Positions 25,582 to 33,327 of a stretch of 64,000 bases of DNA are shown here, piece after piece. The notes under the pieces were generated by a model, which saw nothing but the letters and a program-made list of their open reading frames with translations, had not been told where the DNA came from and ran no database searches. A program made the position numbers and the translations under genes. The stretch's first letter is position 1, and every line of letters begins with the position of its first letter. The stretch is from Isoptericola variabilis 225. GTDB taxonomy: Bacteria; Actinomycetota; Actinomycetes; Actinomycetales; Cellulomonadaceae. Location of the stretch: the NCBI RefSeq assembly GCF_000215105.1, contig NC_015588.1, positions 2,976,001 to 3,040,000 on the forward strand, read 5' to 3'.

Positions 25582-26298
25582 ATGGACGTGATCGAGTGGC
25601 TCTTCGGCGCCACCTTCCACATCGGTGACCAGCAGCTGCTGTGGCGCGAGGTCATCGGCAACGTGTTCGGGCTCGCCTCCGCGCTGGGCGGCATGCGCCG
25701 CAAGGTGTGGGCGTGGCCCGTCGGCATCGTCGGCAACGTGCTGCTGTTCACGGTGTTCGTCGGCTCGCTGTTCGGCGGCTCGCCGCTGCCCGACATGCTC
25801 GGCCAGGCCGGCCGGCAGGTCATGTTCATCGCCGTGTCGATCTACGGCTGGGTCCGCTGGAACGAGACCCGCAAGGCCGACCTCGAGCTGCGCGCCGACG
25901 GCAAGGTCCCGGCCTCGGGCGGCGCCGCCGTCCACCCGCACTGGGCCACGTGGTGGCAGCGTCTCGGTCTCGTCGCCGCGATGGGCCTCGGCACGCTCGC
26001 GCTGACGCCGGTGTTCCGGGCGCTCGGCTCCTACGAGCCGGTGTGGGCCGACGCGTGGATCTTCATGGGCTCGCTCCTCGCGACGTACGGCATGGCCAAG
26101 GGCTGGGTCGAGTTCTGGCTCGTCTGGGTCGCGGTCGACGTCGTCGGGGTGCCGCTCCTGCTGTCCGCGGGCTACTGGGCCAGCGCCGCCATGTACCTGT
26201 TCTACGGCGTGTTCACGCTCGTCGGCTTCGTCGTGTGGTGGCGCGTCCACCGGCGCGAGCAGGCCGAGGCCGAGCCCGCGGGCGCGGCGCGGGCCTGA
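25582..26298 (+). CDS. Riboflavin transporter of the PnuC family (RibM/PnuX type)
   Basis: 238 residues, about seven membrane segments. The PnuC (nicotinamide riboside transporter) fold is recognisable: IGNVFGLASALGGMRRKVWA, WPVGIVGNVLLFTVFVG, MFIAVSIYGWVRWN, and a late WVAVDVVGVPLLLSAGYWAS region. PnuC relatives under an FMN riboswitch in Streptomyces and Corynebacterium are riboflavin importers (RibM/PnuX). The FMN riboswitch directly upstream therefore assigns riboflavin as the likely substrate. This is family knowledge plus context, not tested. Confidence 0.88.
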   Translation: MDVIEWLFGATFHIGDQQLLWREVIGNVFGLASALGGMRRKVWAWPVGIVGNVLLFTVFVGSLFGGSPLPDMLGQAGRQVMFIAVSIYGWVRWNETRKADLELRADGKVPASGGAAVHPHWATWWQRLGLVAAMGLGTLALTPVFRALGSYEPVWADAWIFMGSLLATYGMAKGWVEFWLVWVAVDVVGVPLLLSAGYWASAAMYLFYGVFTLVGFVVWWRVHRREQAEAEPAGAARA

Positions 26299-26300
26299 CC

Positions 26301-26579
26301 CGGGGCGGGCCTGTCGGCTCCGGCTTCCGCGCCCAGGCGTTCCTGCGCGTGTGCGCGGCACTGCCGGCGTGGTTCGACGTCGTCGGCGTCGCGGCACGCA
26401 ACGCCGACGCGCGCGCCGGGCTCGCGGCGTCGGGCCTGCTCGGCCGCGTGACCGACGCGCACGTGAACCCGTTCCGCCCGGCACGGCTGCCCGACGACGA
26501 GCTGTCGATCGCGGCGATGCTCGCCCGCACTGCCGCCCACGTGCGCGACGGCGCGGCCGCTGACCCCTCAGCGTTGTGA
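26301..26579 (+). pseudogene. Gfo/Idh/MocA-type oxidoreductase remnant with a large internal deletion
   Basis: The frame gives the N-terminal Rossmann start of a Gfo/Idh/MocA dehydrogenase (GPVGSGFRAQAFLRVCAALP, WFDVVGVAARN), then jumps after LAASG to a C-terminal segment of the same family (NPFRPARLPDDELSIAAMLART) and stops early. About 250 residues between are missing, and the first codons lie against the transporter stop with no start or ribosome site. It is not expected to be functional. Confidence 0.65.
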
Positions 26580-26600
26580 GCACCCCTCAGCGCTGTGAGC
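26563..26600. repeat. two tandem 19-bp units, hairpin-forming
   Basis: Units 26563-26581 and 26582-26600 differ at one base; each contains the small inverted repeat CTCA...TGAG (CTCAGCGYTGTGAG). They lie at the convergent junction of the oxidoreductase remnant and the gene ending at 26603, so they may act as a double terminator. Confidence 0.6.
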
Positions 26601-26602
26601 GG

Positions 26603-27307
26603 TCAGTCGTCGATGTCGAGCACGGTCTCGGGAGCGGCGGGCCGCGCGCGCAGGCGCGGGTCGCGCAGGACGGCGTCGACGAGCTCGGGCGTCCCGGCCA
26701 CGACCGCCTCGCGCGAGTACTCGGGGATGCTGAGGAACCAGGACCGGTCGTCGGGCCACACGAGCGACGGCGGGTCGGGCCAGTGCCGCAGCGCCGTCAC
26801 CGCGCGGAGCGGCCCGGTCCACAGGTGGTAGGAGCGGTGCGGGTGCTCGAGCGTGCGCGACGCCGGCCGCTCGACGCGCTGCGCGGCGAGCCGGTCCTCT
26901 GCCCTGGCCTGCGCCGAGGCGCGCGCCGCGCGGGCGCGCAGGCGTCCAGCGACGTCCCACCACGCCACGCGCTCGTCGGAGAGGACGAACGCCGCCATGC
27001 CGGGCGCGCGCCGCGGGTCGACGCCGTGGTCGTAGAGCCAGCCCCAGCCCTCCCACAGCGCGCAGTGGACGGGCTGGTCGCCGGTGGCGCCGTCGAGCAC
27101 GTCGAGCAGCGGGTCGAGCGCGGTCATCGCCTCGGACGGGTCGTACGGCTCGTCGTCCTCGATCGCGACCACGGCGTGCGCCGCGTACCCGCGCGGGACG
27201 GTCGCGGCGACCGTCGGGCCGAACTCCCCGAGCAGCGGGCGGATCCACGCGCCCGCAGCCGGGTCGGCGTCCCAGGTGGCGCCGGCGCGGGCGAGGGCGT
27301 CGCTCAT
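26603..27307 (-). CDS. Conserved hypothetical protein
   Basis: 234 residues, ATG at 27307. It has no recognised domain. Landmarks are YAAHAVVAIEDDEPYDPSEA, HCALWEGWGWLYDHG, a basic coiled segment (LRARAARASAQARAEDRLAA) and WPDDRSWFLSIPEYSREAVV. Composition is normal for the genome and the sequence looks like a soluble cytoplasmic protein of a kind seen in other actinobacteria. No neighbour hints at its role. Confidence 0.7.
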   Translation of the reverse strand: MSDALARAGATWDADPAAGAWIRPLLGEFGPTVAATVPRGYAAHAVVAIEDDEPYDPSEAMTALDPLLDVLDGATGDQPVHCALWEGWGWLYDHGVDPRRAPGMAAFVLSDERVAWWDVAGRLRARAARASAQARAEDRLAAQRVERPASRTLEHPHRSYHLWTGPLRAVTALRHWPDPPSLVWPDDRSWFLSIPEYSREAVVAGTPELVDAVLRDPRLRARPAAPETVLDIDD

Positions 27308-27371
27308 GGCCGCGAACCTACGCCACGCGCCCGGGCGCGGCGACCGCCCGCGCCGACCCGCGCGACGACCG

Positions 27372-28616
27372 TCAGGCGAAGGCCGAGAAGCCCGTGACGT
27401 CGCGCCCGACGATGAGCGCCTGCATCGACTCGGTGCCCTCGTAGGTGTGCAGCGCCTCGATGTCGGCGAAGTGCCGCGCGACCCGGTTCTCGAGCAGGAT
27501 GCCGTTGCCGCCCATCATGTCGCGGGCGATGGCCGCGATCTCGCGCGCCTGCCGCGTGCACGTGTACTTCGCGAGCGAGGCCTGCTCGCCGGTGAGCGTG
27601 CCGGCGTCCGCGAGGCGCGTCGTCCGCGCGACGAGCAGCTGCATCTGCGTCAGGAGCGAGAGCATGCGCGTGAGCCGCTCCTGCACCATCTGCTTGGCCG
27701 CGAGCGGGCGGCCGAACTGGATGCGCTGCTTCGCGTACGCGAGCGCGGCCTCGTAGCAGGCGGTCGCGTGCCCGACGGCGGACCACGCGACCGTGAGCCG
27801 GGTCGCGAAGAGCACGGCCGCGGTCGCGGCGAACGACGTGGCGCCGGGCAGCGCGGCGTCGGTGGGGACGAACACGTCGTCGAGCACGATGTGCGCCTGC
27901 CAGATGGCGCGCAGTGCGACCTTGCCCTCGATCGTGGTCGCGCGGTAGCCCGGGGCGTCCTGCGGCACGACGAACCCGTGGACCTGGCCGTCGCCGTCGT
28001 CGCCGACGAGGCGCGCCCAGACGATCGCGATGTCGCCGCACGAGCCGAAGCCGATCCACTTCTTCTCGCCGGTGATGACGTAGCCCTCGACGCCGTCGCG
28101 GACTGTGCGGCGCGCCGTCGTCTCGAGCGAGACCGAGTCGGAGCCGTGGGTGGGCTCCGTGAGGGCGAACGCGCCGAGGATCTCCCCGCGCGCCATCGGC
28201 TCGGCGTACCGCTCGACCTGTTCGGGGGAGCCGTGCATGACGATCGACCGCAGCGCGAGCCCGCCCTGGACGCCGCAGATCGTCGCGACCGACCCGTCGC
28301 CGCGCGACATCTCCATGCTCGCGAGACCCTCGCCCATGAACGAGATCCTCGGGCGGCCCGGGACGTCGACGCCGTCGCGCAGGAAGTCGAGCTCGGCGAG
28401 GCGCTTGACCAGGTCGAACGGGACCTCCGCCCGCTCCCAGTACCCGTCGATGACCGGCAGGACCTCGTCCTGGACGAACGCGCGCACGGCGAGCTGGTGC
28501 TCGCGCTCCTCGGGTGTCACGTCGGCGAACGCGCCGACGTAGTCGGCGTCCGACGGCTGCGCGACGTCGTAGTCCGGGGCGGTGACGCCGGGCATCACCG
28601 GGGCGTTGCGGGTCAT
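27372..28616 (-). CDS. Acyl-CoA dehydrogenase
   Basis: 414 residues, full-length for the family. FAD/acyl-CoA dehydrogenase motifs: FALTEPTHGSDSVSLET (FAD binding), GEKKWIGFGSCGDIAIVWAR, and QRIQFGRPLAAKQMVQERL. The catalytic base is expected in the C-terminal HTYEGTESMQ segment (Glu). This N-terminal extension and YEGTES pattern resemble glutaryl-CoA dehydrogenase-like members. It probably performs an alpha,beta-dehydrogenation in fatty-acid or amino-acid breakdown. ATG at 28616; an AGAGG ribosome site lies upstream. No other beta-oxidation gene is adjacent. Confidence 0.9.
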   Translation of the reverse strand: MTRNAPVMPGVTAPDYDVAQPSDADYVGAFADVTPEEREHQLAVRAFVQDEVLPVIDGYWERAEVPFDLVKRLAELDFLRDGVDVPGRPRISFMGEGLASMEMSRGDGSVATICGVQGGLALRSIVMHGSPEQVERYAEPMARGEILGAFALTEPTHGSDSVSLETTARRTVRDGVEGYVITGEKKWIGFGSCGDIAIVWARLVGDDGDGQVHGFVVPQDAPGYRATTIEGKVALRAIWQAHIVLDDVFVPTDAALPGATSFAATAAVLFATRLTVAWSAVGHATACYEAALAYAKQRIQFGRPLAAKQMVQERLTRMLSLLTQMQLLVARTTRLADAGTLTGEQASLAKYTCTRQAREIAAIARDMMGGNGILLENRVARHFADIEALHTYEGTESMQALIVGRDVTGFSAFA

Positions 28617-28754
28617 CGGCGACCTCTTTCTCGAGGACCTGGACGGGTGCGGCCGCGTCGCCGCCGAGGCTGGTGGCGAGCGGCGACGCGGGCCTGTCTC
28701 CATCCTCGCCGCGACCGCGTCTCACGTCAAGCGATACTCCGTATCAGGACGGTG

Positions 28755-28799
28755 GCGACGTAGCGCTCCGCGCGGCGACGTAGCGCGCCGACGTAGCGC
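28755..28799. repeat. GCGCTAC array 2: three units, inverted, upstream of a NUDIX gene
   Basis: Three copies of GACGTAGCGC (complement GCGCTACGTC) at 28755, 28775 and about 28789. Spacing is 20 then about 14 bp. Orientation is opposite to arrays 3 and 4. With array 3 it brackets the NUDIX gene at 28821. Confidence 0.75.
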
Positions 28800-28820
28800 G
28801 CCTCGCGCCACACTGGCCCC

Positions 28821-29303
28821 ATGCCGACGACGAGCGCAGGCCTCCTCCCGTACCGCCGGACGCCGGCTGGCGGGCTCGAGGTTCTGCTCGGCCACATGGG
28901 CGGGCCGTTCTGGGCGCGCAAGGACGCCGGCGCGTGGACCGTCCTCAAGGGCGAGCTCGATCCCGGCGAGGATCCGCACGCCGCGGCGCTGCGCGAGGCG
29001 AGCGAGGAGCTCGGGATCGACCTGCCGCCGTCGTCGGGGCCTGACCTCGACCTCGGCGAGGTGCGCCAGAAGTCGGGCAAGCGCGTGCTCGCGTGGGCGC
29101 GGGAGTGGCCGCAGCCCGGGCCGGACCTCGAGCGGATCAGCAGCAACCTCGTCGAGGTCGAGTGGCCGCCGCGGTCAGGCCGCCGGATCGAGGTCCCGGA
29201 GATCGACCGTGTCGCGTGGTTCGTGCCCGACGACGCGCGGCGCGTCGTCGTGAGCGCGCAGGCCGCGTTCGTCGACCGTCTCGAGGCCGCGCTCGCGCGG
29301 TGA
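28821..29303 (+). CDS. NUDIX hydrolase
   Basis: 160 residues, a compact Nudix domain starting SAGLLPYRRTPAGGLEVLLG, with box GELDPGEDPHAAALREASEE followed by LGI and intact catalytic glutamates. The family (YtkD/DR1025-like) hydrolyses nucleoside polyphosphates or diadenosine tetraphosphate; the substrate is unknown. It is bracketed by GCGCTAC repeat arrays: three inverted units end about 20 bp before its ATG and seven direct units begin 6 bp after its stop. Confidence 0.87.
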   Translation: MPTTSAGLLPYRRTPAGGLEVLLGHMGGPFWARKDAGAWTVLKGELDPGEDPHAAALREASEELGIDLPPSSGPDLDLGEVRQKSGKRVLAWAREWPQPGPDLERISSNLVEVEWPPRSGRRIEVPEIDRVAWFVPDDARRVVVSAQAAFVDRLEAALAR

Positions 29304-29308
29304 GTGCC

Positions 29309-29448
29309 GCGCTACGTCGCGCGAGAACGCGCTACCTCGGCGAGTCCAGCGCTACCTCGACAAACGGAGCGCTACTTCGGCGAGTCCAGCGCTACTTCGG
29401 CGAGTCGAGCGCTACCTCGGCGAGTTCGGCGCTACCTCGGCGGGGGTT
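29309..29448. repeat. GCGCTAC array 3: seven 20-bp units filling a convergent gap
   Basis: Seven head-to-tail units of exactly 20 bp, starts at 29309, 29329, 29349, 29369, 29389, 29409 and 29429. The first reads GCGCTACGTCGCGC, the rest GCGCTAC(C/T)TCG(G/A)C. The array occupies the whole space between the NUDIX stop (29303) and the mntH stop (29448). Confidence 0.93.
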
Positions 29449-30719
29449 CACCCGGCGAACGTCAGCCACAGCAGCGCGACGTTGAGCGTCACGATGACAG
29501 CGGCGACCGCCCACGCCGCGAGCTGCGTGCCGAGCGCGTTGCGGTGCTCGCCCAGCAGCCGCGCGTCGCGGGTGACGCGGACGAGCGGGATCATCGCGAA
29601 CGGGATGCCGAAGCTGAGCACCACCTGGCTCAGCACGAGAAGCCACGTGGGTGACAGGTCGGTCGCGAGCAGCAGCACGGCGGGCACGAGGGTCACGAGC
29701 CGGCGGGTCAGCAGCGACACGCGCACGCGCAGCAGGCCGGCCATGATCTCGGCGCCCGCGTAGGCACCCACCGAGGTCGAGGCGAGGCCCGAGGTGAGCA
29801 GCCCGATCCCGAAGAGCACGGCCACGACGGGCCCGAGCGACGTCGAGATCGCGGCGTGCGCGCCCTCGATCGTGTCGGTCCCGGCGCGGCCGGGGAGGTT
29901 GGCGGCCGCGAGCAGGAGCATCGCGATGTTGACGCCGCCCGCGATGACGAGCGCGAGCACGACGTCGAGCCGGGTCGCGGCGAGCAGCCGGTGCGTCGAG
30001 GCCGACCCCTCGGGCCCGCCCACCAGGCCCTGCCGCTCGCGCTCGCGACGGTCGAAGCGCACGCGGTCGCGCGCGAGCGAGGAGTGCAGGTAGATCGCGT
30101 GCGGCATGACGGTCGCGCCGAGCATCGACGCGGCGAGCAGCACCGAGTCGGGGCCGGCGAGCCGCGGTACGAGCCCGCCGAGGACCGCGCCCGTGTCGGG
30201 CGGCGCGAAGAGCAGGCCCGCGCAGAACCCGATCGTGATGATGCCGAGCATCGACGTGATGACGGTCTCGAAGACCCGCTGCCCGCGCCGCTGCTGGATG
30301 ACGAGCACCGCCATCGACACCACGCCGGTGATGAGCCCGCCGAGCACGAGCGGGACCCCGAACAGCAGGTGCAGCGCGATGGCCCCGCCGATGACCTCGG
30401 CGAGGTCGGTCGCCATCGCCACGACCTCGGCCTGCCCCCAGTACGCGAGCCGGGCGCCGCGCGGCATGCGGTCGGCGAGCACCTCGGGCAGCGACCGCCC
30501 GGTGACGACGCCGAGCTTGGCCGACAGGTACTGGACGAGCACGGCCATGACGTTCGCCAGGACCAGCACCCACACGAGCAGGTAGCCGAACTCGGCACCG
30601 GCCGTGAGGTTGGCGGCCACGTTGCCAGGGTCGACGTAGGCGATCGCCGCGACGAACGCGGGTCCGAGCAGGGCGACCAGCCGCGTACGGCGCAGCGTCG
30701 GGACGCGAGGTCGGCTCAC
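29448..30719 (-). CDS. mntH: Nramp-family manganese/divalent metal transporter
   Basis: 423 residues, 11 membrane segments, from a GTG at 30717-30719 with the ribosome site TGGAGGACC. Metal-binding DPGN motif (FVAAIAYVDPGNVAAN) in TM1 and the TM6 motif MPHAIYLHSSL are intact. It uses the proton gradient to take up Mn2+ (or Fe2+). A perfect 20-bp palindrome 15 bp upstream of the start probably binds a metal-responsive MntR/DtxR-type repressor. Confidence 0.93.
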   Translation of the reverse strand: MSRPRVPTLRRTRLVALLGPAFVAAIAYVDPGNVAANLTAGAEFGYLLVWVLVLANVMAVLVQYLSAKLGVVTGRSLPEVLADRMPRGARLAYWGQAEVVAMATDLAEVIGGAIALHLLFGVPLVLGGLITGVVSMAVLVIQQRRGQRVFETVITSMLGIITIGFCAGLLFAPPDTGAVLGGLVPRLAGPDSVLLAASMLGATVMPHAIYLHSSLARDRVRFDRRERERQGLVGGPEGSASTHRLLAATRLDVVLALVIAGGVNIAMLLLAAANLPGRAGTDTIEGAHAAISTSLGPVVAVLFGIGLLTSGLASTSVGAYAGAEIMAGLLRVRVSLLTRRLVTLVPAVLLLATDLSPTWLLVLSQVVLSFGIPFAMIPLVRVTRDARLLGEHRNALGTQLAAWAVAAVIVTLNVALLWLTFAG

Positions 30720-30733
30720 AGGTCCTCCAGGCA

Positions 30734-30753
30734 GGTTTCGGGTACCCGAAACC
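30734..30753. promoter_or_regulatory. perfect 20-bp palindrome, putative MntR/DtxR-type operator
   Basis: GGTTTCGGGTACCCGAAACC is fully self-complementary and lies between mntH (start 30719) and the divergent glycosyltransferase. Length, symmetry and promoter-proximal position fit metal-dependent DtxR/MntR repressors. The exact regulator is inferred. Confidence 0.75.
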
Positions 30754-30802
30754 CTAGACGGGGACGCCCGGATCCGCCAGGTCCCGGCCGGTGTCTGACA
30801 CC

Positions 30803-32089
30803 ATGTGGCGCGTGCCGACGTCGAACCGCTCCCGCCTCGGGGCCCTCCTGTCCTCCGGCTGGCTGCTCGCCGTCGGCTTCGTCGCCGTGCACGCGTGGGT
30901 GATCGCGGCCGCGATCCGCTGGGGCTACACGATCTACGGCGACGTCACGCTCTACGAGTGGTGGGCCCGCCACGGCCTGCAGACCGGTCAGTGGCCCGTG
31001 CTCGACTACGACTGGGTCTACCCCGCGCTCGCGCTCGTGCCCGTGGTGCTGCCCGCGCTGCTGTCGGCCGACGTGCTCGGGTACGAGATCGTGTGGACGG
31101 CGATGGTCGTGCTGCTCGACGCCGCGGCCACCGTCGTGCTCGCGCGCTCGACCCGTCGCGGCACGCTCGCGGCGTGGTGGTGGCTCGCGTTCCTCGTCGC
31201 GCTCGGCCCGATCTTCGTGGGGCGGCTCGACGGCGTCGTCGCGCCGCTCATCCTCGTCGCGCTCGTCGTCGCGACGACGCGCCCCCGGCTCGCGGTCGCG
31301 GTCGCGACCGTGGGGGCGTGGATCAAGATCGCGCCCGGCGCCGTCGTCGTCGCGCTCGCCGCGACGCGGCGCTCGGTGCGCGAGCTCGTCGACCACGTCG
31401 TGGTCCCGGGCGCGGTCGTCAGCGCCGCCGTCGTCGGGCTCGCGCTGCTGGGCGGGGCGGGGACGCGCGCGCTCAGCGTGTTCGGCCAGCAGGACTCGCG
31501 CACGCTCCAGGCCGAGTCGGTCGCGGCCACCTGGTTCAGCGTGCTGCGCCTCGCGGACCCGACCGTGCGCATCGACTACAACGACGTCATCTACACCTAC
31601 GAGGTCCAGGGCGCCGCGGCCCGTCAGGTCGCCGACGCGCTCGACTGGCTGCTGCCCCTGGCCGTCCTCGCGATCGGCGCGGTCACCTGGTGGTCGGCCC
31701 GGCGGCGCCCCGACCACGTGCCCGACGTCGTGCTGCTCGGCGCCGCCGCGCTCCTCCTCGCGCTCATCGTGTTCAACAAGGTCGGCTCGCCGCAGTTCGT
31801 CGCGTGGATCGGCCCGCCGCTCGCCGCCGCGATCGCGCTCGCCGGGCCGAGCACGCGGCGGTTCTGGTGGCCGCCGGCCGTCGGCGTCCTGCTCACCGCG
31901 CTCGCGACGCAGGTGATCTACCCCGTCGCGTACGGGCCGTTCCTCGGCGGGGAGCCCTGGATCGTCGTCGTCGCCGCCCTGCGCAACCTCGCGCTCGTCG
32001 TGCTGCTCGTCGGGGCGGTCTGGCGCATCGCCCAGCTCGGCCTGCGCGCGTCCGCGCCGCACGCGGTCGCCGCGTCGAGCGGCACCTGA
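30803..32089 (+). CDS. Polytopic glycosyltransferase (GT87/DUF2029-like)
   Basis: 428 residues with about 10-11 membrane helices. The pattern (HAWVIAAAIRWGYTIYGDV with an early acidic residue, LYEWWARHGLQTGQWPVLDYDW, then WIKIAPGAVVVAL) is that of GT-C glycosyltransferases that use polyprenyl-phosphate sugars, in actinobacteria mostly mannosyltransferases of lipoglycan synthesis. ATG at 30803 is used; an in-frame GTG at 30791 would add four residues (VSDT) that come from a short GTGTCTGACAC palindrome. It begins a run of sugar-transfer genes. Confidence 0.78.
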   Translation: MWRVPTSNRSRLGALLSSGWLLAVGFVAVHAWVIAAAIRWGYTIYGDVTLYEWWARHGLQTGQWPVLDYDWVYPALALVPVVLPALLSADVLGYEIVWTAMVVLLDAAATVVLARSTRRGTLAAWWWLAFLVALGPIFVGRLDGVVAPLILVALVVATTRPRLAVAVATVGAWIKIAPGAVVVALAATRRSVRELVDHVVVPGAVVSAAVVGLALLGGAGTRALSVFGQQDSRTLQAESVAATWFSVLRLADPTVRIDYNDVIYTYEVQGAAARQVADALDWLLPLAVLAIGAVTWWSARRRPDHVPDVVLLGAAALLLALIVFNKVGSPQFVAWIGPPLAAAIALAGPSTRRFWWPPAVGVLLTALATQVIYPVAYGPFLGGEPWIVVVAALRNLALVVLLVGAVWRIAQLGLRASAPHAVAASSGT

Positions 32090-32202
32090 CGCCCGGTTTC
32101 GCCGGGTTCCGGGGAGACGTTCGCCCGCCGTTCGCCGACGCTTCCGCGACACGACGCCGCACGACCGCCCGCACGTCACCCGCGGCCGGTTGCCTGCGGA
32201 AC

Positions 32203-33327
32203 GTGCGGGTAGCGATCGTCGCAGAGTCCTTCCTGCCGCAGGTCAACGGGGTCACGAACTCCGTCCTGCGGGTCCTCGAGCACCTCCGGGCCCGGGGCGA
32301 CGAGGCCATGGTCCTCGCGCCGGACGCCGACGAGGGCGTCGTGCCGCCGTTCGTCCACGGCGCGCCCGTCGTCGAGCTCGGCTCGGTCGGGCTGCCGGGC
32401 TACCCCGACGTGCGGGTCGTCGTCGGGCAGAAGGCGCGGATCGAGCGCACGCTCGCCGCGTACGGGCCCGACGTCGTGCACCTCGCCTCGCCGTTCATGC
32501 TCGGCTGGCGTGCGATGCAGGCCGCCGAGGCGCTCGACCTGCCGACCGTCGCCGTCTACCAGACGGAGGTGCCCGGCTACGCGGCCCGCTACGGCGTCCG
32601 GCACCTCGAGACGTTCCTGTGGCGCCGCGTCCGCAACCTGCACGAGCGCGCCACCCTGACCCTCGCGCCCTCGACGGCGACGATCGCGCACCTGAGCGCC
32701 CGCGGCATCCCGCGGCTGCGGCTGTGGGGCCGGGGCGTCGACACGACGACGTTCCGCCCGTCGGCGCGCGACGAGACCTGGCGCACGCGCGTCGGCGCGG
32801 GCCGTCCCCTGCTCGTCGGGTACGTGGGACGGCTCGCGGCCGAGAAGCAGGTCGAGGCGCTCGCGGCGCTCGCCGACCTGCCCGACGTGCGCCTCGTCGT
32901 CGTCGGCGACGGACCCGAGCGCGCCGCGCTCACCCACCTCCTGCCCGACGCGCACTTCACCGGCATGCTGCGCGGCCCCGAGCTGGCGCGCGCGATGGCG
33001 AGCCTCGACGTCTTCGTCCACCCCGGCGAGCTCGAGACGTTCGGTCAGACGCTCCAGGAGGCCCACGCGAGCGGCGTCCCGGTCGTCGCGCCCGCGGCCG
33101 GCGGGCCGCTCGACATCGTGCAGCACTCGCACACGGGCTGGCTCTACCCGCCGGGCGACCACGCGGCGATGCGCGCCCACGTCGTGGACCTGCTCGGCGA
33201 CGACCGCAAGCGCCGTGCGTTCGGCGCCGCGGCCCGGGCGAGCGCGGCCCGGCGCACGTGGACCGACGTCTGCTCGGAGCTCGTCGGCCACTACGAGGAC
33301 GCGATCCGGCAGCGGGCGGTCGTGTGA
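32203..33327 (+). CDS. GT4 glycosyltransferase, MgtA-like alpha-mannosyltransferase
   Basis: 374 residues from GTG at 32203. GT-B fold with the N-terminal VRVAIVAESFLPQVNGVTNS, which matches GDP-mannose-dependent transferases of the MgtA/PimB' group. The C-terminal donor site shows VGYVGRLAAEKQVEALAAL and the EX7E motif in HPGELETFGQTLQEAHASG. In Corynebacteriales MgtA builds mannosyl-glucuronyl-diacylglycerol. The stop overlaps the next gene by one base (TGATG). Confidence 0.88.
   Translation: MRVAIVAESFLPQVNGVTNSVLRVLEHLRARGDEAMVLAPDADEGVVPPFVHGAPVVELGSVGLPGYPDVRVVVGQKARIERTLAAYGPDVVHLASPFMLGWRAMQAAEALDLPTVAVYQTEVPGYAARYGVRHLETFLWRRVRNLHERATLTLAPSTATIAHLSARGIPRLRLWGRGVDTTTFRPSARDETWRTRVGAGRPLLVGYVGRLAAEKQVEALAALADLPDVRLVVVGDGPERAALTHLLPDAHFTGMLRGPELARAMASLDVFVHPGELETFGQTLQEAHASGVPVVAPAAGGPLDIVQHSHTGWLYPPGDHAAMRAHVVDLLGDDRKRRAFGAAARASAARRTWTDVCSELVGHYEDAIRQRAVV

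Noticed and set aside
29309..29448. CRISPR array
   Set aside because: Units are tandem 20-mers without unique spacers, and no cas genes are present.
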